A stretch of 24,997 nucleotides of DNA from a virus. Location: positions 1-24,997 of the IMG/VR virus record IMGVR_UViG_3300027749_000458, one strand, 5' to 3'. The translations under genes were made by a program, and so were the position numbers. This document shows, in pieces, positions 7,159 through 13,958 of this stretch (the stretch's first letter is position 1; every line of letters begins with the position of its first letter). Under the pieces are notes generated by a model that was given only the letters and a program-made list of their open reading frames with translations, was not told where the DNA came from and did no database searches.

Positions 7159-8631
7159 TTACTTCAAAAGTCCGCGTCTGCGAAGTTCAGCTTCAAGTGG
7201 ATTTGCACCAGCAGGAGGTGCAGGATTCCCCGGCTCATTCGCGCCACCAAACACCTTGACGGCACCAAGCTCCTTTTTGCGCTGCGCAAGAAAGTCGTTC
7301 AGAGTGGTGCCTTTGCTGACTGGAATACCTGATACTTCGCCATCTTTTGTGGCTTTTCCGTTCGTGTTAAATGTTGAAACAAAATTCGCTTTATCGGACT
7401 CAAGCTGAGTCTGCCTATCAAAAGCAGAAACCAAAGCATCAAGATACTCAGCTTTTCTTTGAGGACTGTCGTATTTTCCAGGAACCGTTCCGCCTACTGT
7501 TTTTAGTTCCTGCACATTCATGTTTCCACGAGTGCTGTCTCTTAGTGATTTAAAAAGATTACTCGTCACAAGTTGATCAAACCCAGTAAGAAAATTAGAA
7601 ACTTCATCTTGCGCTCCAGTTACAGATTTCCAAGCTTCTTTACCCATTAAAGTAAATTTTCCAGAATCCATTTTTGATCTCAAGGATTCTAGTTCACTTC
7701 TTAATGACTGTGCAGTTTCGGATATCTTTCCATAAGATTGAGAAGCGGTTGTTGCTGCATCTACAATATTGGTCACGGGACGGCTCATAGGCTTTCCGTT
7801 CTCGATTTCTTGAGACATCTTAACTGCCGCCCATTGTTCTTTCATGGCCTTGGCTTGCGTCTCTTTAATGTCTGCTTGAGTCTTAGAAATATCGCTCGCC
7901 CCCTTTAAGGCTTTTGTCGTCAAATCCCATTTTGCGGGATCTGTATTGAACAAAAAGTTTGAAGCTTGAAGTGCTGCAGATGCTCCGGTCGGATCATTGT
8001 CCAAAGTGGACTTGGCTCCATTTAAAAATGTCAAAGAAGCCTGAGCAGCTTGATCTGCTGGGTTTTTATCAACCGCTGCTTGTGCTCCCGCAATGTAGTT
8101 ATCCAAAGAAGACTTGGCTATATCGGGCTTTCCAGCGTTGACAGAAAGCATTACTTCCGAGGCTGCATTGCTTAATGTGTTTGCGGTTTGAGGCAAATGC
8201 TGGAACAGACTGTTCATTGCAGAAAAAGACTGTGGGTCTATTGCTGCTGCTTTCATCGAAAGGCTTTTCAGTTTATTGGCATCCCAAGATGTGGGATCTT
8301 CGGCAAGTTTTAAGGCTTCATTCTGATAAGCCGCAATATCTTGATTCTTGCGTTGAGCTTCTGCTGTCTGAATTCCTAAAAGATTGGTTGCCGCACCAGA
8401 ATGAGCAGCCGCTGCTTGTTGTGCAGCAATGCTGGCTTGAATTTGCTGAAGCTCAAGAGGCTGTTTCTGCTGCGCGAACTGCGCCTGCTGCGCCTGAATG
8501 CCAGCCTGCTGCTGCGCTATCTCACCCTGCTGCTGTAGCCCCTTGAGCTGCTGGATGCCCAGCAGGCTCTGCAGGAAGTTCTGCGCCGGAGGCTGCGGGA
8601 TGTTGATGCTGTAGTCGTATTGTCCAGGCAT
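7159..8631 (-). CDS. DNA-ejection/internal virion protein (P22 gp20 position, 490 aa)
   Basis: A helical protein with a very Gln/Ala-rich N-terminal third, e.g. LKGLQQQGEIAQQQAG and QQAQFAQQKQPLELQQIQ, predicted as a long coiled coil. A charged helical region follows (KETQAKAMKEQWAAVKMSQE, then SLRSELESLRSKMDSGKF). The C-terminal part holds short modules such as GTTLNDFLAQRKKELGAV and LEAELRRRGLLK. Composition, length (P22 gp20 is about 470 aa) and position between the gp7-like and the large ejection protein point to the second ejection protein, which helps form the trans-envelope DNA conduit. Sequence similarity to P22 gp20 itself is not obvious by eye; the call rests on context. Confidence 0.7.
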   Translation of the reverse strand: MPGQYDYSINIPQPPAQNFLQSLLGIQQLKGLQQQGEIAQQQAGIQAQQAQFAQQKQPLELQQIQASIAAQQAAAAHSGAATNLLGIQTAEAQRKNQDIAAYQNEALKLAEDPTSWDANKLKSLSMKAAAIDPQSFSAMNSLFQHLPQTANTLSNAASEVMLSVNAGKPDIAKSSLDNYIAGAQAAVDKNPADQAAQASLTFLNGAKSTLDNDPTGASAALQASNFLFNTDPAKWDLTTKALKGASDISKTQADIKETQAKAMKEQWAAVKMSQEIENGKPMSRPVTNIVDAATTASQSYGKISETAQSLRSELESLRSKMDSGKFTLMGKEAWKSVTGAQDEVSNFLTGFDQLVTSNLFKSLRDSTRGNMNVQELKTVGGTVPGKYDSPQRKAEYLDALVSAFDRQTQLESDKANFVSTFNTNGKATKDGEVSGIPVSKGTTLNDFLAQRKKELGAVKVFGGANEPGNPAPPAGANPLEAELRRRGLLK

Positions 8632-8632
8632 A

Positions 8633-9478
8633 TTATTGTCCTGCTAAATCTGCTAATTGTGCTGTAGTCCATCCAGCGCCAGCAGTGTTGCCTCCGCCAA
8701 AAAGACTTCCAAGACCAAAACTTCCTGCGCCTGTTGTTCCACCTTTTCCAAGAATGCTAAGAAGCGAAGCATTTTGGAATCCACCGGTCAATGCGTTCGA
8801 GATGGCACCCATGCCTTGCGCTTGAGCATTGGCTGCGCCAATAGTTCCAGCGGCCTGTGCGGCGCCTTGGCCCACCATCAGATTGCCGATGTTCTGTGCT
8901 GATTGCTGTCCTGCTGCCGCTGTGCCTGCCGCCGAGGCTTGTCCAACGCCAAGCAGATTCTGAGCAGAGGTCGATCCAAGGCTTGTAAGCCCTGCAAGCT
9001 TGCCATACTGAGACTCAATGAGCTGATTCAAGAGCGCAGGACGGAACTGCCCTAATGCCGCTTGCACGTTGCCGCCGCGAAGTCCTCCGGTTGCTGATGC
9101 GTTCTGGAGAATGCCTTGTTCGCCTTGCTTTGCGAGTTCTTGAAACTGGGCGGACTGTTTGATCTGTTCAATTGCTGCTTGCTGCTCTGCATTGCCTCGA
9201 AGTCCAGCAAGCCCCTGCATCCCTTGAAGAGCACCGGGTCCAGCTTGGATGTACGGCTGTGTTAGATCAGGTTTACCTGCCTCAACATACGGCTTCAAAA
9301 GAGCTTGGATGGCATCAAACTGCCGGCGTTGCTCTTCGATTGCTTGCCCCTGTGCTGCTGCCTGTGTGTTTGCGGCAGAAGTTGCAGCAGCGGCAGATTT
9401 ATCACCAGAACTTTTGCCAATTAAAGCACTTCCAATTCCGGCCACTGCTCCAATTGTTGCTGTTATTGGGTCTGGCAT
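8633..9478 (-). CDS. DNA transfer/ejection protein, P22 gp7-like (281 aa)
   Basis: Belongs to the phage DNA-transfer protein family (gp7 type). Seen: a hydrophobic Gly/Ala N-terminus (ITATIGAVAGIGSALIGK). The family-typical QRRQFDAIQALLKPYVEAGK follows, then GLAGLRGNAEQQAAIEQIK, FQELAKQGEQGILQNASA, TGGLRGGNVQAALGQFRP and LLNQLIESQYGKLAGL. The C-terminal half is an Ala/Gln/Gly-rich low-complexity region ending in a Gly-rich stretch. In P22 such proteins are packed in the head and ejected ahead of the DNA. The ATG at 9478 is preceded by AAGGA at a sensible distance. The upstream gene overlaps it by 16 nt. Confidence 0.83.
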   Translation of the reverse strand: MPDPITATIGAVAGIGSALIGKSSGDKSAAAATSAANTQAAAQGQAIEEQRRQFDAIQALLKPYVEAGKPDLTQPYIQAGPGALQGMQGLAGLRGNAEQQAAIEQIKQSAQFQELAKQGEQGILQNASATGGLRGGNVQAALGQFRPALLNQLIESQYGKLAGLTSLGSTSAQNLLGVGQASAAGTAAAGQQSAQNIGNLMVGQGAAQAAGTIGAANAQAQGMGAISNALTGGFQNASLLSILGKGGTTGAGSFGLGSLFGGGNTAGAGWTTAQLADLAGQ

Positions 9479-9921
9479 ACAAATTCCTTTCGATATGACT
9501 CAAAATCTTCTCCGTAGAGTTTCATAACATCAGATGATAACTCGATGGCTTTATCTGTTCCATGACAAAGCTGCACTGCAATCATGCAAAGATCGTAGAA
9601 CCCAGCGCGCCACGCAAACGACATAGCTCCAGCATTCCAGCTTCGTTCAGCAAGATCACTTGCCTGCCACTTGAGGATATTCACCGCCACAATCGGCAGA
9701 AGCGTAGCCGCATTTGCCGAGAAGAAGTGGTTCAGCGGCATAGCCACAAGCGTGTTCCAAATGCACTTATCGAGATCCTTGCGCTGCACACCGTCGCCGT
9801 CTGCAATATCGTCGAAGACCTGAATGGCATCAAACATCATCATCAGCCACTCCACGGCAGAAGCAGGCAACTGGAAGTGTTCTTCCAGATTCTTTCTTAG
9901 CCATATCGTGTCATCTGCCAT
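9463..9921 (-). CDS. Helical protein at the P22 gp14 position, unknown function (152 aa)
   Basis: All-helical protein with several Trp and hydrophobic helices: VEWLMMMFDAIQVFDDI, WNTLVAMPLNHFFSANAATL, VNILKWQASDLAERSWNAG, SFAWRAGFYDLCMIAVQL. Proteins like this occur just upstream of gp7-like genes in other P22-like phages. Position and length (P22 gp14 is about 150 aa, from memory) suggest a gp14-type assembly factor for the ejection proteins. Residues 37-44 read DDIADGDG, which looks like the DDxxD metal motif of class I isoprenoid synthases, but the rest does not clearly match that fold. The start is well supported: GGGAGG upstream and a preferred ATG. Its stop lies 16 nt inside the next gene. 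Confidence 0.6.
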   Translation of the reverse strand: MADDTIWLRKNLEEHFQLPASAVEWLMMMFDAIQVFDDIADGDGVQRKDLDKCIWNTLVAMPLNHFFSANAATLLPIVAVNILKWQASDLAERSWNAGAMSFAWRAGFYDLCMIAVQLCHGTDKAIELSSDVMKLYGEDFESYRKEFVCQTQ

Positions 9922-10256
9922 TATGTCACTTCCCTCCCGGAGGCTGCGATTGTGAGCGAGGTGGCCGTACCGGCCAGCGTCGAGATGAAACCACCGGACT
10001 CAAGAACTTGCCCTACCAGCTCGGGGCACAGATAAGTTTCCCCAGGGACAATGGAGCGAGTCTTCACAATCAAGTTTGCCGTACCAGCAGAGCCAGCCAA
10101 AGCCACTAGGTTCACGCTAAAGGTCACGTTCATTGTGTTGGTATTCGTGACCGTGAATTTGTCGATGATGGCCTTGCAGTTCGTAGCCGTGTACTGCGTA
10201 GTCTGCGCGGCTTCGGCCTGCTTGGGCGGGATGATGTTTTTGACGGTGACTGCCAT
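9921..10256 (-). CDS. Small beta-rich virion-associated protein, unknown (111 aa)
   Basis: Predicted beta-sandwich: alternating hydrophobic/Thr strands (QYTATNCKAIIDKFTVTNT, MNVTFSVNLVALAGSAGTAN, LIVKTRSIVPGETYLCPELV, GFISTLAGTATSLTIAAS). No signal peptide, membrane segment or catalytic motif. Such proteins of 100-120 aa are common beside tail-hub genes of podoviruses and are generally minor structural or assembly proteins. It overlaps the following gene by one base (TAATG) and lies one base after the C1q-like gene, so it is probably translated in fixed ratio with them. Confidence 0.6.
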   Translation of the reverse strand: MAVTVKNIIPPKQAEAAQTTQYTATNCKAIIDKFTVTNTNTMNVTFSVNLVALAGSAGTANLIVKTRSIVPGETYLCPELVGQVLESGGFISTLAGTATSLTIAASGREVT

Positions 10257-10257
10257 A

Positions 10258-11043
10258 TTAAGAAATGTTGTCGGTAACAGTAAGAATCACAGAAGGGATC
10301 GAGGGGACCGGTGAGCTTGCTGCCGAGGCAAATATCTGGCAATCCGTGTCATCCGTGCTCCACATCAACTCAAAGTAATCTCCGGCGTTGATAGGCAGCA
10401 CAAAGTTCCACGCGGCAACCGTCTCTGCGTTGTTGCCTTGGATACGAATCTTAGTAGCAGAGTAAGGGATGTCAACTCCGTTCACACGGCACCAGATGTA
10501 AACGGCCCCCACGCCACCTGTGGTTTTTTCAAGCTGCGCCGAGAATTGAAAGTTGTAGTAGCCTTCCGTATCGATGTAGATGCGGCTTGTAGGTGTTCCG
10601 GTGTACACACCAAACGAAATGTCGGTCGCGTTCAGCGTCATTCCATACGCCGTGTTAATGACTGCCGCCGTCTGAGTGACCGTGCTGTGGAATGCGCCGT
10701 ACCGCTTGCGCCGAACCTCGTTGATAACCGGAGGCGTCACATCAAGCTGAGTAGCGACCGGTACGGTTGGCGGAGCAATATCAAATCCCTGAGCCACGCT
10801 TGAGTCTGGAGGCGCCAAAGCCAGTAATTCCACTGCATCAGCTAGTCTCGCTATAGCGGACACCGCTTGCTGTGCCCTAGAATCGGCATTCTGTGCGTTT
10901 ATAGAGGCTTCTTCAACCAAGGTAGTGTTTTGATTGACCTGAGACGGAACAACATCAAAAAGCTGCTCAAAAGCTCGGATCGCTCGCTGCGACGGCAGGA
11001 ACTTGGCAAGCTCAGATCGAAGTAATCTGTTTGGGCCGTCCAT
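10258..11043 (-). CDS. Tail-needle-position protein with C1q/TNF-like C-terminal domain (261 aa)
   Basis: From ATG 11043. Residues 1-30 (NRLLRSELAKFLPSQRAIRAFEQLF) form a basic helix seen at the N-terminus of many phage virion proteins. Residues about 35-85 are an Ala-rich helix (INAQNADSRAQQAVSAIARL), likely a trimeric coiled coil, followed by a Pro-rich linker. Residues about 117-261 form a jelly roll of C1q/TNF type: SRIYIDTEGYYNFQFSAQL, YIWCRVNGVDIP and LPINAGDYFELMWSTDD. It directly follows the gp10-like gene, where P22 encodes the tail needle gp26; the Sf6 needle also ends in a TNF-like knob. A TTG at 11055 lies inside gp10 and is less likely. Alternatives: a fibre or decoration protein. 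Confidence 0.65.
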   Translation of the reverse strand: MDGPNRLLRSELAKFLPSQRAIRAFEQLFDVVPSQVNQNTTLVEEASINAQNADSRAQQAVSAIARLADAVELLALAPPDSSVAQGFDIAPPTVPVATQLDVTPPVINEVRRKRYGAFHSTVTQTAAVINTAYGMTLNATDISFGVYTGTPTSRIYIDTEGYYNFQFSAQLEKTTGGVGAVYIWCRVNGVDIPYSATKIRIQGNNAETVAAWNFVLPINAGDYFELMWSTDDTDCQIFASAASSPVPSIPSVILTVTDNIS

Positions 11044-11044
11044 A

Positions 11045-12448
11045 TCAAACAGCAAGCGGTTCTACGCGGACCTCAAGTCGCGCCACAGCAAGTTGCGCGT
11101 CACTGGTTCCCCGGAATCGTTGTGAGCGCCATTGCCGCATACGACCCTGCTGAAGCCAAGACAGACGTTTACCGCGCTGCCCTGTCTTACCGGCCTTGCA
11201 AACACGTTCTTGGCTCCAAGTTACGCCGTCGGTGGTGTACGATGTCCAGATACTGGGATCGGCGCCAAAAGTGGCGTTCCCAGTCAGGGAAACCAGCTCC
11301 AGCTCGTGGAAAATCAAGCCATGGCTTTCATTGTACAGAATCATCGTCTCAAAATCCCAACCAACAACTTCGCCCCAATGAGAGGAAAGCGTGTCGGTGG
11401 CATTTCCAAAATTGACACTTTTTGTGTCTCCTACAATCCACTTGTTGTAAATCCAGATAAAGTTGCGTGCCCGGTACTGAGCTTTCCCCACCACACTGGT
11501 TGTCATCGTGTACCAGACTGGGGTGCCAGCCTTGGCTGAACCTGCCCCGTCAAACGCAAGCGTCTGATCCGGCAAGTGGATGTACATGTGCCGAAAATCT
11601 TTATCCACACGAGACTCCATATGCACCTGAGAAAGTTCCTCCTCGGTGTACTCAGCAAGAATCTGGTCCACTTCCCTGCTTGAAACCTTTGCAGCTATTC
11701 CACCATTAATCATCCAGACTGCCACGGATTCGTTTCTGCCACCGCCCAAGAAAGCGATGGTATCCATGAACAAACAGCAGGCATTAGTGCCCACGACTCC
11801 ACGCTGGATCTGGGCGCCTTCAACGCGCTGAAACGGAAACAAGCTGCCACCCACGTTGTTGAACACTTCAATGGTGTTTCGGTTGAGCGCATAGACCTCG
11901 TTCTTGACCTTCATAAGAGCCACGATTGGATCAGGGTCTGCTTCAGAAGAACCGTATTTTAGTGGGTTTACCGCAAACGGATTATCAAGATCGGTCACCA
12001 CCAAATAGGTGCCGTCAGTGGTCATAAAGTACCCGTCTACCCACACAAAATCAATCACTGTTCCAAGATCAACATCAGTAACCTGTTGAAGACCGGCATT
12101 TGGCTTGTACAGAAACAACTTTCCGCTGGAAGCCACTGCCAGATAATCAAACGAGTAGTCAAACGTGACTTGTCCCGTGCCGCCTACGTCTCCAATGACG
12201 GTAACGACGTTAGTGCTCGAGATCGACACCAATTTGGTGCCCATGACGCGGTAGAGCAGACCATTCCAACTGATCGCACCTCGATCTATGCCGGGGCCTG
12301 CCCCGAGAGCTACAAGCCCATCCCCAGGGCGGAAGTACCCATCAGAAATACCTTGCTTCTGGATAATCGGCACCATGTTGCGCGGGTACTCCACGCGGAA
12401 GTCACCGATCCCATTAGTGTAGATGCCGTTGAGGATGGGGATCTGCAT
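11045..12448 (-). CDS. Packaged-DNA stabilisation / tail hub protein, P22 gp10-like (467 aa)
   Basis: Member of the P22 gp10 family (Phage_stabilise, PF11134), which joins the gp4 ring and closes the portal vertex after packaging. Seen in order: EYPRNMVPIIQKQGISDGYF, RPGDGLVALGAGPGIDRGAI, LLYRVMGTKLVSI, DYLAVASSGKLFLY, DGYFMTTDGTYLVVTDLD, PFQRVEGAQIQRGVVGTN, EYTEEELSQVHMES, FRHMYIHLPDQTLAFDGA and a C-terminal WTSYTTDGVTWSQER followed by basic RGKRLSWLQQGRMRQWRSQR. These match the successive blocks of P22 gp10 (472 aa) in order and spacing. The fold is a beta-propeller-like hub. Its start overlaps the upstream stop by TAATG, and the next gene starts 1 nt after its stop. Unlike in P22, gp4 is not adjacent but about 5.4 kb upstream. 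Confidence 0.9.
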   Translation of the reverse strand: MQIPILNGIYTNGIGDFRVEYPRNMVPIIQKQGISDGYFRPGDGLVALGAGPGIDRGAISWNGLLYRVMGTKLVSISSTNVVTVIGDVGGTGQVTFDYSFDYLAVASSGKLFLYKPNAGLQQVTDVDLGTVIDFVWVDGYFMTTDGTYLVVTDLDNPFAVNPLKYGSSEADPDPIVALMKVKNEVYALNRNTIEVFNNVGGSLFPFQRVEGAQIQRGVVGTNACCLFMDTIAFLGGGRNESVAVWMINGGIAAKVSSREVDQILAEYTEEELSQVHMESRVDKDFRHMYIHLPDQTLAFDGAGSAKAGTPVWYTMTTSVVGKAQYRARNFIWIYNKWIVGDTKSVNFGNATDTLSSHWGEVVGWDFETMILYNESHGLIFHELELVSLTGNATFGADPSIWTSYTTDGVTWSQERVCKAGKTGQRGKRLSWLQQGRMRQWRSQRFRGTSDAQLAVARLEVRVEPLAV

Positions 12449-12864
12449 TATTGCGGATGAACTTGTTGTTCAAGAGCCGAAATTCTTTGAGCAAGCGCAT
12501 CAAGCTGGGCCGAAAGGCCGGTGACTTGTCCAATGCCGTGCGTGTGTGATGCAGCAGCAAAATCAGCCACATTTGAACCTAAAATATCTCCACATCCAAT
12601 AAAATCAAGTGGAGTGTGCTGGTGATCCACAATTGCAGCACCAATCGAGGCCGGGCTGATAGCATCTGCCTGACCAGCGGCGTGTGTGCCTGCGTGAGGC
12701 GCTGCGATGGCTAGGATCTTGCGGACAATACCAGTCTTCAGCTTGGTCCAAAGTGAACCGTTTGATGGGTCGATGGCAAGCTCTCTAACCGCTACGTCTG
12801 ACGGACTTGGGGCAGAGCCGTCGTTTACTTTATTGTTCAACAGAATAGTTGGCATGGATTTCAT
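12448..12864 (-). CDS. Short tail-fibre-like protein (138 aa)
   Basis: Carries modules typical of phage tail fibres. The N-terminal part (ILLNNKVNDGSAPSPSDVA, RELAIDPSNGSLWTKLKTG) resembles the trimeric N-terminal module of fibre proteins. The middle part has AAPHAGTHAAGQADAISPA and DHQHTPLDFIG, DFAAASHTHGIGQVTGL, where H-x-H pairs may bind iron as in known fibre tips. The C-terminus is a coiled coil (LSAQLDALAQRISALEQQV). ATG codons at 12864 and 12855 are both possible; the first is used. It is the first gene after the terminator at 12875-12915 and is overlapped by one base with gp10, so it needs read-through or a promoter I cannot see. Confidence 0.7.
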   Translation of the reverse strand: MKSMPTILLNNKVNDGSAPSPSDVAVRELAIDPSNGSLWTKLKTGIVRKILAIAAPHAGTHAAGQADAISPASIGAAIVDHQHTPLDFIGCGDILGSNVADFAAASHTHGIGQVTGLSAQLDALAQRISALEQQVHPQ

Positions 12865-12874
12865 TTAGCACTAA

Positions 12875-12915
12875 CCCAAAACAAATCAAGCCGCCGGATT
12901 GGACAGCGGCTTGAT
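12875..12915 (-). terminator. Strong intrinsic terminator
   Basis: On the minus strand ATCAAGCCGC and GCGGCTTGAT form a perfect 10-bp stem (plus-strand positions 12885-12894 and 12906-12915) with an 11-nt loop. It is followed by TTGTTTT. It sits 10 nt after the stop of the beta-helix-repeat gene. Confidence 0.85.
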
Positions 12916-12925
12916 AGTGACTTGG

Positions 12926-13900
12926 TTAAGTCCAGCCAAAGGCAGCGTTAACTTCTTCCGATGTATTATAGCCAGTAGTGCTCAACAGGATTCCTTGATC
13001 GTATCCATAATAAAGGCCGTCAGATTGCTTTGCTGATCCATTGAAATATGCATACATTGTGCCTCTATCAAAGAAATACCAGCGAGTTGTGCTGGGATCT
13101 TTGTATGTTGTGTAGTCCTCAGGAGATTCACTGACAACTTGTCCCAAGATATACAAGACACCACTGCGTCCTGCTGTTCCGTTTCCTAGGCCGTTAATGT
13201 TTTGATTTTGAGCAACTGCATCTGCTTGATACACATATGATGTTGCCAATGCTCCATTAAACCATTTTCCGCTTTGCGAGCCAAGTCCTGTGTACTGATT
13301 TACGCCAGTGTTTACAATAAGCCAGGCCTCAAAAACAGTCTGCGAATAAGCGTCAAAGTCTGCTCGCGCATCAGCTTCCGAGCCATACTCTGTTGAGTTG
13401 TATGCCCACTGTCCATAGTGGCTTGCCGCTGAATCAACTGCAATGCCATTAGACATCACAAACTGAGTTACACCAACATTGGTTGCAAGCCACCCCGCAT
13501 AGTTAAATTGGCTATCAATTGCGTCTCCCTGATTATTAAAGGGGCCATTGTGCATGTAAAACCACTTGTCGTAATTCACTCCAGCTTCAGTGTATTGCTG
13601 CACGGCCTGCATTCCATCTGGAAGGGTGCCATTTCTTGCGGCGATCCATGCTTCAAATGTGGAGTCGGTTACAGTTCCAGAAACGGTTCCGTTGTTCACT
13701 GCTGTGGAGGCAAACGAAGCATTTCCACTGACTGTTGCGCCTGCCTTGTTTTCGGCAGTGCCTTCAAACACAGCATTGCCAGTCACTGTCCCGCTGTTCG
13801 CGGACCCATCCTGAAATGTCACGTTTCCGGTGACAGTGCCAAAGTTTTCTGAGCCGGCGCCAAAAGTGGCGTCACATGCGATTGAGATAGATGGATTCAT
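12926..13900 (-). CDS. Virion/fibre-like protein with repeated short beta-turns (324 aa)
   Basis: The first about 77 residues are a run of 8-12 residue repeats (FGTVTGNVTFQDGSANSG, TVTGNAVFEGTAENKAG, ATVSGNASFASTAVNNG). They are typical of the short beta-solenoids found in many phage fibre proteins. The rest (about 80-324) holds at least three imperfect repeats, each beginning FEAWIAARNG, YAGWLATNVG or FEAWLIVNTG. Each later contains a KWF or QWAY motif and a Gly/Asn-rich turn. Aromatic, Tyr-rich, no Lys-rich patches, no signal peptide. Function unknown, probably adhesion. ATG 13900 gives MNPSISIAC; a longer frame from 13981 overlaps the preceding gene and crosses the terminator, so it was rejected. 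The gene stands alone between two terminators. Confidence 0.72.
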   Translation of the reverse strand: MNPSISIACDATFGAGSENFGTVTGNVTFQDGSANSGTVTGNAVFEGTAENKAGATVSGNASFASTAVNNGTVSGTVTDSTFEAWIAARNGTLPDGMQAVQQYTEAGVNYDKWFYMHNGPFNNQGDAIDSQFNYAGWLATNVGVTQFVMSNGIAVDSAASHYGQWAYNSTEYGSEADARADFDAYSQTVFEAWLIVNTGVNQYTGLGSQSGKWFNGALATSYVYQADAVAQNQNINGLGNGTAGRSGVLYILGQVVSESPEDYTTYKDPSTTRWYFFDRGTMYAYFNGSAKQSDGLYYGYDQGILLSTTGYNTSEEVNAAFGWT

Positions 13901-13904
13901 AATA

Positions 13905-13949
13905 GAAAGAAAAAAGAGCAGGGATGGCCGGTATTTAGCCAGCCACCCC
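13905..13949 (-). terminator. Intrinsic terminator with direction-specific G-U pairs
   Basis: The minus-strand RNA forms an 11-bp stem: GGGGUGGCUGG pairs with CCGGCCAUCCC (arms at 13939-13949 and 13921-13931), loop of 7. The U-rich run CUCUUUUUUCUUUC follows within 3 nt. Two pairs are G-U on the minus strand and would be A-C mismatches on the plus strand, so the hairpin is built for leftward transcripts. Only about 20 nt separate the stem from the next ATG at 13900. Confidence 0.82.
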
Positions 13950-13958
13950 GCAGTTGTG

